A stretch of DNA of 64,000 bases from assembly GCA_037349315.1 (NCBI GenBank), contig JBAIAC010000001.1:38750001-38814000 (forward strand). Direction: 5' to 3'. The position numbers were made by a program, and so were the translations under genes. The DNA comes from Chelydra serpentina. Lineage: Eukaryota > Chordata > Testudines > Chelydridae. How positions within the stretch are numbered: position 1 is the stretch's first letter; each line of letters starts with the position of its first letter. Shown here one piece after another: positions 23,931 to 35,951 of the stretch. The notes under the pieces were generated by a model. It saw only the letters and a list, made by a program, of their open reading frames with translations. It did no database searches and was not told the DNA's origin.

Positions 23931-24640
23931 AACTCCTCACTTTTAGATCATGTGTCAGCTTGCCCTTTTTTTTTTTTTTAAAGGCACAGGATTTTTGTAA
24001 AGAAAATGTAATATTTTTCTTTTGGATACAAGTTGAATGTAACTAAAAATGAACATTCAACCTTATCTCTTTTTCAGCAAAGTTATTGTTTGTGAATGTG
24101 AATTGATATAATAGTGGCCTATTCCACATATTACAGTCAATATAAAACACTGTGATGTCTGTGCACATGAAAAACACATCTATTCCACAGGAGGCCTAGC
24201 ATTTTCACACCAAACTCAGATGGGGGCACAGATGTATTACAGTTCTGGTTCTCATTCTCTAAATATGAAACTATCAAAGAAAACAATTTGGAAGAAAAAT
24301 TAGTTATTCAGCGTTTGAAACTTCCACCTGAAGTCCTGACACTTTGATGTATTGCTGTGGTGTGACACAATGTCCAGACTTCCTAACTCTCATTTGCAGT
24401 GGGTGGTGCCCTCTCGTGGCAAAATTGTAAAGGCTGGCTAGAGTCACACTAATACTCAAATGACATTATAAACATTTGACTTTTGGGAAGCTCCACTGAA
24501 GGACAAGATCAGCCTTCTCTAATTTGAAATAAAGAAAACAATTATTGTCCTATTTTAATTGTGCTCTATATCTCAGTGTTTGCACTGTGGGCAAAACACT
24601 TTATCTCTTGACCATGGTATTATACTTTACATTTATTTTC
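23931..24640. other. unassigned intergenic sequence
   Basis: Mostly AT-rich, with a T run near 23969. No gene or repeat was recognised. Confidence 0.45.
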
Positions 24641-24689
24641 ATTCCGAAATCTCAAACTGCTCTACAAAGATCAACAAGTAATAACTATC

Positions 24690-24840
24690 CCTATTTTACA
24701 GATGGGAAAACTGAGGCCCAGAGAGGTTTATCATGTTGTTATTGCTTAAGATTACATAGCTAGCTAGTGTTTAAGTTAGGAGTAGAACGCAGCTGCTTTG
24801 ACCCCAGCTCTGTGCCCAATCCATTGGACCAGGTGAATTG
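24690..24840 (-). mobile_element. MIR-type SINE
   Basis: Forward text ccctattttacagatgggaa, aactgaggcccagagaggtt and cagctctgtgccc...attggacca is the reverse complement of the MIR consensus from core to 5' part. Confidence 0.85.
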
Positions 24841-24946
24841 GTAGAGATGGGTCACACTTCTGAAGAAATTAAATACATTGTTCAACAGTTGACAAATAGA
24901 AAATTTTAAACCTAGGAGACAAGGTATACTATGTCCAGGGTTTTGT

Positions 24947-25773
24947 AGATTCTAAGGCCAGAAGGGACCATTATGCTAATCTAATCTGACCTCCTGTATA
25001 GCACAGTCTATAGAAATTCCCCAAAATAATTCCTAGAACATATCTTTTAGAAAAACATCAAATATTGATTTAAAAATTGTCAAGGATGACGAATCCACTA
25101 TGAACCATGGTAAATTGTTCCAATTGTTAATTACTATCTCCATTCAACTTTTGACTTATTTCCAGTCTAAATTTGTCTAAATTCAGCTTCCAGCCACTGG
25201 ATCATGTTATACCTTTCTCTGCTAGACAGAAGAGCCCATTACTAAATATTTGTTCTCTATGTAGGTCCTTGTAGACCGTGATCAAGTCACCCCTTGACCT
25301 TTTCTTTGTTAAGCTAAATAGATTCATCTGCTTGAGTCATCAAAAGGCATGTTTTCTAATCCTTTAACCACTCTCGTGGCTCTTCTCTGAATCCTTGCCA
25401 ATATATCAATATCCTTCTTGAATTGTGGACTGGACACCAGAATTGGACACAATATTTCAGCAACAGTCACACCAGTGCCAAATAGAGGTAAAATAACCTC
25501 TCTGCTCCTACTTGAGATTCCCCTCTTTATGCCTCAAGAATGCATTAGCTCTTTTGGCCACAGAGTCACACTGGGAGCTCATGGTCAGCTGATTATCCAC
25601 CATGACGCTCACATCTTTTTCAGAGTCACTGTTTCTCAGGATAGAGTCTCCCATCCTGTATGTATCACCTACCTTCTTTGTTCCTAGATGTACACATTTA
25701 CATTTAGCTGTATTAAAACACACATCCTTTGCTAGTGCCCATCTCTCCCCATTCATTGTATAGGAAGCCAAGG
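24947..25773 (-). mobile_element. CR1 LINE 3' end with RT carboxy-terminus
   Basis: The minus-strand frame at 25771-25508 reads FNTAKCKCVHLGTKKVG, YRMGDSIL and SDSEKDVSVMVDNQLTMSSQ, the CR1 ORF2 C-terminal region (FNxxKCKVLHLG, SEKDLGVLVD). It is followed by the long non-coding CR1 3' region to the terminus near 24947 (forward ttctaaggccagaagggacc). The copy is 5' truncated, and the 3' end is at the expected place. Confidence 0.9.
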
Positions 25774-26657
25774 CACCTAACTCAGGGCAGTGGATTATAG
25801 TGTTGTTGCTTTAATTTTCTAGGTGCCACAACTGTAAACGTTACAATGCTTGAGTGCCTTCATGGATCCCACCCTAAGTGACTTGCTCAAGGTCACATAA
25901 GAAGTCTGGGTCAAAGTCAAGAACTGAACCAAGATCTCATAAATCTCACTTGGATACCTAAACCCTAAAAACCTTCTTCTGCCATTAGTTCATTGCTGTC
26001 CTTTTAAAAGTCTACACTGCTGCAATTGTGGCCATCTATGACATGTTGTGAGAACTTGCCAAGGAGCAAGCCTTTCACACCAGTAACCAGCACAGCAATA
26101 GCAAGAGAGAATCTTTGAGCAAAGCAAAGTATGTCACAACAGCACTGGGGTTGTCAGACATGTGTAAACAATACCCTGTTCAGAACAGCAAAAATGCTGT
26201 ATTGCCTTTGTGTGTTCAGCTGCTGAAAAATGAGCATGTAGCTAAAATGAATGGTCTTCAGTTTCTTTAACAGCCTATGTAATGAAAGATTAATTCAGGT
26301 ACTGCTGTAATCAAGACCATGCACACTTAAAACCTGTAGATAGAAAGAAAAATTTGGGGGCCAATCATAGTAAAATGTAAATGGTATAATTTGGACCTCA
26401 GTGTAATTAGGGTTTATGTTCCCTATTGTTTGGTTTCAACTGGTTAAAGCACTTCTAAATTGCCCCAGGGTAAATAAAGTAGCCAATGGCCTGGAAAGCG
26501 TACATAAAATATACTGATGTGTCTGCACCCTATGTCTGAGAAAGGCATGAAGGCTGAATTATGTCTGGCTGCGGCTGCCATGCCAGCATTCGGTGATACA
26601 TAAGAGGCTGTTTTACAAAATTAGAGCAACTGGATAGCCTGTCTGCCCTATTCTCTG
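25774..26657. other. intergenic; MIR-like scrap
   Basis: The segment gtgacttgctcaaggtcaca (25878-25897) is a MIR core remnant. Nothing else was recognised. Confidence 0.45.
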
Positions 26658-26844
26658 CATGCAGTGTTGTTGTAGCCATGTTGGTCCCAGGATATTAGAG
26701 AGACAAGATGGGTGAGGTAACATCTTGTATTGATCGGATCAACTGCTGTTGGTGAGAGAGACAAGCAGGAGCTCTGTGTAGCTCTGTCGCTCTCACCAAC
26801 AGCAATTGGTCCAATAAAAATATTACTTCACTCACCTTGTCTTG
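26658..26844. mobile_element. fold-back retroelement (head + body + inverted body)
   Basis: Flanked by the exact 10-bp direct repeat ctattctctg (26648-26657 and 26845-26854). A head of about 40 nt (tgttgttgtagccatgttgg...) is followed by a body (26701-26762: agacaagatgggtgaggtaa to gttggtgagagag). After a spacer of about 25 nt comes a diverged reverse complement of that body (26786-26842: ctctcaccaacagc to ctcaccttgtct). Body identity is roughly 80% by eye. Confidence 0.75.
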
Positions 26845-27163
26845 CTATTCTCTGTAGATTTTTCTGAATGAGCAGAGTCCACTGGGCCAAATTTATGCAC
26901 AGCGTAGGCATCTTTTTTACTTTTATACAAGGACTGAATTTGACCTATCGTATGTTTTATGAAACAGGATTGCAATGGCCATATTTCCAGAGGCTACAAA
27001 GTCACTGGGAACACCTCGTTGGATGTAGACCTGAAAATCTAGATTGGTTTGTACCATTAACAAGCGGATGAAGGTTCACCAAACTACATTTCTCAAATTT
27101 ACCAGCAGGTGGCACTCAAGCAAGAGTCTTGAAATTACCTTGCCATAAATATCCAAAATGAAG

Positions 27164-27217
27164 TGTGTGTGGGGGGCGGGGGGGGGGGGGGGGGGGGGGG
27201 CGGGGGGTGGAGGGAAA
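27164..27217. repeat. poly-G tract
   Basis: After tgtgtgtg the forward strand runs almost uninterrupted G for about 45 bases with two C interruptions, then ggtggaggg. It can form G-quadruplexes, and its exact length may be unreliable in an assembly. Confidence 0.9.
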
Positions 27218-28484
27218 GATAATATTCCCCCTGCAATGATTATCACTGCAACTATATTTTAGTGTATAATGGACCAAATATTACAAGATTTTAGTGAAAT
27301 GAGCTATTGTCTGAGTGACAGACCCATTACAGGTGAAAATAAAGATGTTCTTTTGAGAACCCTGGAATCTTTACCGCAAAAGCTCAAAACTGTGGACTAG
27401 CGGTGGAAAAGGAGAAATGTGCCTTTTTCTCAGTCCCAATGATTTCATTGGGTCATATGACTGATGTGGAACCCTTAAGCCTCATCCAGAAACAATTTAA
27501 GCTGTGTCCAAAGTAACTGTGTTTAAATAGCATAGATTTAAGTAGGTTTTTAGCATTGGTTAATTGTTGTGGACAGTTTTGTCCTAATCTGTCTTTGTAG
27601 TAAATCAGATGGTACAATGGAGAATGTTCTTGGGTTTGGACTGGAGAATATAATAGGGCATCTGAACAAACCAAGACGTTACTGATATCTGCAAAGGTAT
27701 TTGCATGTTTTGATAGCAAGTGAAGAAGACTTTAAACATGTAATGCCATGGCAGATGGGTCCAAAAGGTCAGCAGATTATGGCCGCAATATTCCCTATAC
27801 TGAATTTAGAATTTAGAATAGAGTATGCCACAATTACTGGGCTGTAATTTAAACACCGTGAACAGTAAATGTGAAGATTTGAAAGGTTCCCACTATATTT
27901 GGCCTCAGGAAATTCCATGTAGATCACAGACCACAAGCCTCTTGTTAAAATTCTTGAAACTACAATGTGTGTACCAGCTTTAGAAACTGTTGTATTATGA
28001 AGTCTGACTGTGATGACTGCATCTTACCATGGTCACATCAGGTAAAAGCCATTGGAAAGCCACAGAAATGTTGTGCCATCAGAGATGAAATATCTACCGC
28101 AGTCAAATCCCAATTTGAGAATCACTGTTTTGGCCAAACTTCTCATTACTGGAAAAGAATATATGCAGAGACAGCACAAGACTCAGTCTGGAAAAAAAAC
28201 CATAGTGTGTGGATTCTGATCATTTTAAACCCAGAGTTGGGGAGATTGAGTCTCTCTAGGGTTGGGCACAGCTTGGGGAGCTTATATATTATATATATTG
28301 ATATACTGATGTAAATGTCTCCTTTATATGAGACCAGGTACTGAAGTAGTGCCACGGTTTAATGAATGGTGTAAGTCAGGCTTCTCTTCCCTCCTTCACA
28401 GCACAGCCAGCTCCGATTCTGTCCCCCTCTAAGGATGAGGTCCTGGAGCAGTGCCACCTATCTTTCTTCACTGATCAAGAGAAG
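27218..28484. other. unassigned intergenic sequence
   Basis: A 115-codon open frame at 27967-28314 shows no family resemblance and no exon signals. No repeats were recognised. Confidence 0.45.
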
Positions 28485-28492
28485 ATAGTAGA

Positions 28493-28618
28493 TAGGGTGA
28501 CCAGATGTCCTGATTTTATAGGGACAGTCCCAATATTTGGGGCTTTTTCTTGTATAGGCTCCTATTACCTGCCCCACCCCCTGTCCCGATTTTTCACACT
28601 TGCTGTCTGGTCACCCTA
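28493..28618 (+). mobile_element. hAT MITE, TAGGGTGACCAGA family, copy 2
   Basis: A 126-bp element with perfect 13-bp terminal inverted repeats and an exact 8-bp target duplication atagtaga (28485-28492 and 28619-28626). The interior matches copy 1 (tatagggacag, tataggctcctatta, gatttttcaca). Confidence 0.95.
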
Positions 28619-28626
28619 ATAGTAGA

Positions 28627-31600
28627 GTAGGATGGTACCTTTGCTAATGTCTCATAGAAGGTTTAAGCAGGTGCAGGAGGGTACATCTGGGAATAATCCA
28701 GGTCTTATTTTGACGGTGTTTTATATATAACTATGTATCTGTTGTGTCTGTGTTGTCAGACCACTTTAAATTTCTAGAAATCAGCTCTTTGTGGAGGCAG
28801 CAGCCATTTTGTTTTCAGTTTCAATGTCACTTGTTATAGAGGTGACACACACACTTTAAGATCTCTTGTGGGACTATACTTATTTTGTAGTTTTCCATTT
28901 AACTAAAGAGAAGGGTCATTCAGACTGAAAATACACAGTTGCTCTTTGATTATGGAACAACATAGGAGATTTTCCTGGAGGGGACACTAGAAGGTACTAG
29001 TATTTCAAACAGGGTACATTAATGGCTTTGCAATAGGTTGTTACAGAGAAGGGATATTCTAAGGAAACCACCAACACTGAGTTCTCTTTCTGCTGCTTGA
29101 CTGATTGAATATTCCTAGATAGGGTCTATCCCGATGGTACTAAAGTGCTTGTGTCAGCTATATAAAAGAGCCCATCTGTTTAGATAAACCCTACTGCTCT
29201 GAAAATGGAAAACCTGCTTATCATATCCATGTTTACAAGTCTTGCATTTAGTGGTATAGCTGAGCGCCACCTGACAATGGTCTAATGAAGTTTGCCAAAT
29301 AGTGCAAGACTATAAAAACCTTCGGTGTTGCGGATCTCAAAAAAATGAAGTAATCTATGTAGAGGAATCTTATGTATGGTGGAGGCAATCAAGTGTTTCC
29401 ACCATGTTGAACTCAACTGGGGGGAAGCAGACAGCTGAAGTACAGTCTTGCAGTTCCAACAGAATCCAAGTGACTTTTAACAATTTGTTATCTCTATTTG
29501 AGTGCTTTCAGTGTAGGCCATGTGCTATAGCTGTCACCGTTAATTCAGTTTCCCATGCATATCAGGCCTTATTCTGGATCATACAGCCCCTCACCATGAG
29601 GATAAGGTCCACATAGTCCCTGTAAACCAGACATGTAAAATGTAAATTCAGTCACAATCTTCTGTCTGTTTTCCCTGACCATGTTCCCTGCTTGTTTTCT
29701 ATTTACTCTCTGTAGGGCATCAGATGTCAGTGTAAGCCAGCAATGCCAGCAAAAAATCCCACTTCACAGTACTGAGTTAGTGCCTGCCTCCCTGAAACTG
29801 AATACAGCCTCTCTGTGGTGCCCTTATCCCTGTCTTCTTTAGCCTAGTCTTTAGGGACCAAAGACTGTTCAAAATGTAGATTTTTCTGGAGGCAACATGC
29901 TGGAATCATAGCAGAGTGCTGGCAGCTACAAGTTTCCAAACAAACTCTAGGGCCAGAACTGCCAGTGTGTTTAATGGGGGTAGGGGGTGATTAATGTATT
30001 TTCTTTGCTGGTTTGTATCTTACAAAAATATAGTTGCCTAGAGTTCATAAAAAGCCCATCTGCATGCAACCCCTTACAAAGACTCACCACATACTGGTGA
30101 AAACTGAGGGTCTATCCACACGTTGGCTGAAATCATGCTCCGGCGGTTTCCCTGATCAATGTGGACAGGGATTGTTTCTGATATCCTGCAATGCTATAGA
30201 CTGCCTCTCAAGGTTATCAAGAGTAGCTTTATAGCATGGTTTTATATAACATGGTTCTCAGAGGGGGGAAAAAACTTGTCCACGCTGATCACAGAAACTG
30301 TGCTAAAATCATATACTGTTCAAGCATAGTGCAGAAACAGCCAAAGTGATGTTTGAGGAACTGGGTTAATACACTAGTAGCTGCCTAGGCTAATCAGTAG
30401 CCAATTGTAGATCAACAAGGGTTTCATTCTCATTAGAGCTCATCAGCACGGTCTAATGGGAAGCTTGCTGTCTTTTGGGAGGTTTCCCCTCTAGTGTAGG
30501 TTCAGAGTAGATTCAAAGTTTGTGACTAGTAGGGTAGGAAAGAAAGCATTCCTGGTTCATATAGTCAATTGCAAGGCATTATCTACCATCTGAGTGTTTG
30601 GATGCCCCAAACAGGTACAGATAATTGCTTAAGGGTACAAGAGGGCCAGTAAGCAACAGTTGGGGGTTTTTTTTAGACTGTAAATTAGAAGTCCCCCACC
30701 CCCCCCACCCCCAACACACAAAATCCTTACTTCCAAAGCTGCTTTGACTACTCTGTCACTGAAAGGGCTGTATGTGTGAGGGATGAGAAGGGGGCAATGT
30801 ATGAAACCTATAGTAACAGGGTTACGTCTGTAGGGAAATAAATGTGAGGGTGTTGCATTGCCAGCATTCAGCCTTTCCCAATCACGCAACAGGGTGCTGA
30901 TCAGCTGAAGATAGGCTCCCTACCTTGCCAGTCTGGTATCCCTACCTTAGCGCCCTTCTGCCTCACTCTCCCCATCCCCAGACTCTCTGCCTTGCTTTGC
31001 CCTCTCTCCAAGGATTGCCAAGTCCTCCATGCCCCTTCCCTTTAAAGGTATGTGGACTCCTGCTGCCTGTATTGCACTGCTGTGAGGATGGCCAGAAATG
31101 GATGCGTGCAGCTCTTTAGGGCTCACCCACTTCTCTTTTTTCACCCCCATCATTACCCCAAGCTTGGAAGCAGAAATGAGCCATGCCTGCCTATAGTGTG
31201 AGAGTGTGTGTGTGGGGGGGGAGGGGCGCAGCAGAGTGAGGGCAGCCGGCTTCAACTGTGTTACTGAGCATGCTCAGTACAAGCAAAGCAGCAAATCTGG
31301 GGGTTAGGCATGTGAACCCTGCATGCACCCCCATGTGTCACCTCTGCTTGGAAGACATCTGTATATGTATGCAAGGGCTACTGAAGTGTGGAGCCATCAA
31401 TAGCATGGGCTGCCATGCCATTGGGTAGAGGCTTTTATAGGAAGCTTATGTCACACTTTCATGTGCTCAAGATACTTCCCGCAGGAGTGGTGATGAGCTT
31501 TGTAGCTAGTGTGTGGGGGAAAGGGAGCCTGTCCCCCACTCCACTGAGCTCCTGTCCAGGGCCTAACAGTGGGCGGCTACAATCAGCCCCATGGGGTATC

Positions 31601-31710
31601 AGGGCCACACCCTCCCTAGGCCACTTCCTACCCTGGACCCTGCTGATTGCACCTGCGTAAATCTCGAGTCTCTGAGTCTTCCTACCACATCACTGCCCTC
31701 TTTTATAGGT
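28627..31710. other. intergenic, largely unassigned
   Basis: No supported gene. A possible decayed palindromic DNA element lies near 30110-30300 (ggtctatccacacg on the left, cttgtccacgctgatcac on the right). A C-rich run sits near 30692-30712 and a G-run near 31211-31225. Confidence 0.4.
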
Positions 31711-31718
31711 CCTCTTCT

Positions 31719-31842
31719 TAGGGTGACCAGATAGCAAGTGTGAAAAATCAGGACAAGGGGTGGGGGGTAATAGGAGCCTATATAAGAAAAAGCCCCCAAA
31801 ATCGGGACTGTCCCTATAAAATCAGGACATCTGGTCACCCTA
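31719..31842 (-). mobile_element. hAT MITE, TAGGGTGACCAGA family, copy 3
   Basis: A 124-bp element in inverted orientation relative to copies 1 and 2, with the same terminal repeats. It has an exact 8-bp target duplication cctcttct (31711-31718 and 31843-31850). Confidence 0.95.
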
Positions 31843-32104
31843 CCTCTTCTGGTCCCGGTAGTGAGGGCTCAGGCCAGGTGCCCCTGGGGCAATACTTTGA
31901 CTCGCAGAGCTAAGGACCCCTGTCTGCTCCCTTCTACCACCTGCCCGCCTTCTGAGCTGTTCTTCTCCCATTTTAAAGCCCTGCCTGCAACTTGTGCAAG
32001 CCCTGTAGGTGTGGCTGGGTGGGGCTGCCGAGGCCCAGAGCTGCTCTTTAATAACCTGCTGTCTGGGGTTTGTAAACCCTTCACACCTCGCAAGGGGACT
32101 ATGT

Positions 32105-32157
32105 GGGTATGTACTCTAGACACTGCCAAAAAAAAACACTGCAGTGTAGATACGCCC
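32105..32157. mobile_element. very short palindromic MITE
   Basis: The left end gggtatgtactctagacactgc and right end gcagtgtagatacgccc are imperfect inverted complements around an A8-9 loop. The unit is about 53 bp. No target duplication was resolved. Confidence 0.5.
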
Positions 32158-33031
32158 TTAGAGAGAAAGGACAAGGGTATTTTATAGAACATCTCCGCCG
32201 AACACCGTGCATGCAAGATGGGGACACAGAGGAGTGATATGTTCACTTGACCATGCCTGGTCTCCACCTACAAATGGCCCCTTTTCACTGCTGTTCCCTG
32301 TACCATGGCATCAGTGCAAACGGGCTGGATTCTCGTATCATGTGCCAATTAATGCAAGGCGTGAGATGTTTTTGAGTCTTTCTGTCTTTGCAGAACAATG
32401 GTATGTGACTCTTTGCAGGCAGAAGGTCATTATGCACAAGTTTCTGCAGTGCAGGAGCCTATAGCTATACACTTTGTAAGTCTCTGATTTTTTATAGCTG
32501 TAAGCAGAGTCAGGATGAGCTCTACCCTGACATCTGGTGGTGAGTTGTGGAAAGGGACGTCGGGGGCTAATCTTGTTTGCAGAGACACACACACCCTGCA
32601 AAGCATGATGGATCGCTTGCCCAAATGGTCACTTTGGCTGCTGTGGGATCCCCAGTTTCTCTGTTATTGGGGCAGGAAGAATAAAGTGTTGTTACCCTGA
32701 TTATGTGAATCAAGGACAGTGACCTTTTGTTATGATGGAGGGACTCGCCATCAACGAAGCAGCACTCGCTAGGCGAGGGACATGGGTTCCAAAACCCACT
32801 GAATTGAGAGAGGCTGGGGACAGGTATTTGTACCTGGTGGCATGGGCCTCTTCTGAGGGCCCTAAATGTCAGTTGCACCTCTCTGTCCGCCCCCCCCCCC
32901 CCCAACTGTGGAATATCAGAGCTAATTTTGAATTCCTTACGAGTTTAATCACAGGCTGCTGAGTTAGAATCACTCAGGGTTAATGGTGGAAATTTAGCAC
33001 TAAGGCTCCCCTTACTACAAGCTGAAATCAC
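32158..33031. other. unassigned intergenic sequence
   Basis: No gene was recognised. A C-run occurs at about 32890-32903. Confidence 0.45.
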
Positions 33032-33038
33032 TGAGCAC

Positions 33039-33715
33039 TGTGTTAAGTAGTGGGGGAGCCAGAAGATATATTGCTGAGCAGCTGGCGGGACGGCATGGAG
33101 CTGCTGGTGGAGCGGAGCAGTTGGCAGGACAGCCGGAGCGGCTTGCGGGACGGCTGGTGGAGCGGAGTGACTCGTGGGATGGTGAGTGGAGCAGAGCAGA
33201 GCGAAGCCCCACGAAGGGACGGGGCAATCAGCTTCGAGCCACGTAAGGTGCCCCTTACCTCTCCCCTCCCCATTTTTACCCAGAGTGGGGGGAGGTGTGT
33301 AGCACTCTGCAGATGAACTTTTGAACTCTGGGTCTGGACTTTTGGGTTGTTGGACTTTTGGGACTTTGGGTGATTTTTGGGGTTGCTGGACTCAAGAACC
33401 AAAGGGAAAGGACATGGCCAATTTGCTGGGGTGGGTCTTTGCTCACAGTTTGGTTTACGAATCCTAGATGTGGTGTTTCCCCAACAAAATGCCGCATTGT
33501 TTCTCTCTGTCATTAAAAGGTTTTTGCTACACTCAGACTCTGTGCTTGCGAGAGGGGAAGTACTGCCTCTTAGGCGCCAAGGGGGGTGATATATATTTGT
33601 CCCAGGTCACTGGGTGGGGGCTCGAGCCGGTTTTGCATTGTGTCATTGGAATGGAACTCCTAGATACTGAACCCGGCCCTTGTTGCTGCCAACTCTGACT
33701 GGCAGAAGGGTTACA
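33039..33715 (+). repeat. solo-LTR-like element
   Basis: A 677-bp unit starts TGTGTTAAG and ends GGGTTACA (TG...CA termini). It is flanked by the 7-bp near-identical repeats tgagcac (33032-33038) and taagcac (33716-33722). About two thirds in there is an ATTAAA-type polyadenylation signal (cattaaaaggtttttgctac, near 33512). The 5' part has tandem gagcgg(a/c)-type duplications, which explain the open frames on both strands. No internal retroviral coding region adjoins it. A duplication of 4-6 bp would be more typical, so boundaries are tentative. Confidence 0.5.
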
Positions 33716-33722
33716 TAAGCAC

Positions 33723-35062
33723 TAAAATGTATTCCACCTAAAAGAGAGTGATTTTAAACATTGCTACATATCACAGTAGTTGTATTAACTACAAAGTTGG
33801 TTATACAGAGACATACTAGCAAGGAAGAGCCATCCATCCCTCTTCTAAATGCCCTTTAGGCTCCATAGAAAGATCAAATAGAGTCTGAAAGCTTTCTTTG
33901 AAATCTGTCTTTTGAAAAAGAAAACCTGCCCCTTTGTTAGATCTAAAAAGGAGAACTTAGGTCTACAAATCCTATTAGATGGATAAATCCTTCTAAATAG
34001 GGTCCTGTCCTTTCTCCCCTACCTTCAGTACTATCACAGTATTTCACAAAAGTGTGGTGTGCTTTTTGACCCTAAATTAAGTAAAGCAGGTCATTTTAAT
34101 AAATTGCTTTATCACATGTTTAAGTTGGACATACTGTGTGCATTCCTGTAATCGCCAGCATGAAATCTCCATCAGAATTCCAAAGAATGAACTGCCAACT
34201 CCTTATAGCTTTTTTTTATATAATGTGGAAAGGGTTGCCACCGATTTCCAACTAAACTAGTAATACTTGGGATAAATACATTAAAAATTCTGAAGCACTT
34301 TCATATCTACTGTTGAAAAGCTCTATATAACAGCTAGATATTAGTCATAGAAGCCTTTTCCATATAAGGCTCTCAAAGCCCTGTACAAAGAAAAGCAAGA
34401 AATGAGAGAATAGTGTGTGGGGGGGGAAACCTACAGTATTTCCTCTATATGTAAATTTCAAGAAGCCTCTATTTTCATGTAATATGGCCATGTCTAACAA
34501 CTCTTTAGGGCAGACGTAATAACAAACAATAAAGGACATGTTGGAAATTATTCTTAAAAGACCACCAGTGTATCTTTGGCATTACTGACATGTTAACTCT
34601 ACACTAAATTGTTCTAAAAGTTTTGTTACTATTATTAATGCTGGCCAAAAAAAAAAGCAATCATGATAGCACAAATGAATCCAGCAGGACAAAATCAACT
34701 ATATAGTTGTGTCAGATAAGCGTAAACCTCTTAATAGTGCAACTCTCACAGCAACAGCTATGCAGAACTCAGATTAACTGGGAAAGAAAATAATTTTAAA
34801 ACAAGTAATACGCACTTACCTCATTACTTTGTATCCATTTGATATTCTAATATAGACATATCACCCATGCTTAAATATAATGTTAGTTGGAGGGACTGAA
34901 AAATAAAGTACATGACTGTTCTTGTAATATTTTCAGTACAAAAGAGTTGGTAAAAAACAACAAGCAACATTTTTACACATGGGGGAAAAAAACTGTGGGG
35001 CACAGATTTGTAAAGGTACTTAGGTGGCAAACGATACAGATGGGTGTGTGTCACAATTAGGA
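33723..35062. other. unassigned AT-rich intergenic sequence
   Basis: No gene or recognisable repeat. Confidence 0.45.
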
Positions 35063-35065
35063 CAT

Positions 35066-35290
35066 GGGTGGTATGGCCGAGTGGGAAGGACCAGGAAACA
35101 GGCCTGTGGTTGGGGCAGAAGTCAGAGCTGGAAGTCACGCTAGAAGTCTGAAACCAGGAGTTGGGTCTAAGATCGAAGTCAAAGTCAGGGACCAGAAGTC
35201 AAGCCAAGGGTCAGAGCCAGAGTCAGGAGTCAAGCCAGGAATCGGAGCCTGAGTCCAAAGCAGACAACCAGAGCAGGGACTATTGTAGCA
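35066..35290 (+). repeat. degenerate tandem repeat with tRNA-like start
   Basis: The forward sequence starts ggtatggccgagtggg, which fits a tRNA A box of Leu/Ser type (TGGCCGAGTGG). It runs into degenerate short repeats of agtcagagccagagtcagg type (GTCARR-rich). No B box or tRNA cloverleaf follows. It is possibly an expanded SINE or LTR fragment. Confidence 0.45.
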
Positions 35291-35417
35291 ACAAGCCAGG
35301 CTGTTCCTAGAAACTCCCTCTGTGCTTAAATAGTGCAGAGGGACCAGATGTCACTGGATACGCTGCCAATCGGGTCTCCTATGGGCAGCACTACCTGTGG
35401 TACTTAGTCCCCTAAGG

Positions 35418-35951
35418 CAGTGGTTCTCAACCTTTCCAGACTACTGTACCCCATTCAGGAGGCTGATTTGTCTTGTGTACCTCAAGTTTCACCTCACTTA
35501 AAAGCTACTTGCTTACAAAATCAGACATAAAGATACAAAACCGTCACAGCACACTGTTACTGAAAAATTGCTTACGTTTCATTTTTACCATATAATTATA
35601 AAATAAATCGATCAGAATATAAATATTGTACTTACATTTCAGTGTGATACTTGAGGCTGTTTTTCACTTGTGAGCCTTGTTTGAAGCCAGAGCCCCGCCA
35701 TCTGGGGCTGAAGCATGTACCTTAGCTTTGTATGGCCCTCTGTGGCATGGGGCCCTGGGTAATTGCACTACTTGCCACCCCCATGATGCCAACCCTGTAC
35801 TTGCAACTCCCCTAAACCTATCCCATGACCACCACCCTCCCGGTGGCTGCAACCCCTAGGTTGAGAAACACTGATCTAGATGAGTTGAGTACCCCCTGGA
35901 AAACCTCTGAGTGTCCCCAGGGGTACACGTACTCCTGGTTGACCATCACTG
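35418..35951. mobile_element. hAT (Charlie-like) element with nested hAT fragment
   Basis: Left end cagtggttctcaacctttcc and right end cctggttgaccatcactg (decayed GGTTGAGAACCACTG) are hAT Charlie-type termini. The text tactgtacccc...ttgtgtacctcaag and the mirrored ggggtacacgtactcc near the other end belong to one element. A second terminus, ggttgagaaacactg ending at 35873, shows another hAT element nested inside (about 35660-35873). The target duplication is decayed. Confidence 0.7.

Noticed and set aside
33043..33513. 156-codon minus frame
   Set aside because: Lies antisense within the solo-LTR-like repeat; no protein resemblance.
35066..35090. tRNA-Leu/Ser-like A box
   Set aside because: No B box or cloverleaf follows; the sequence runs into a degenerate tandem repeat.
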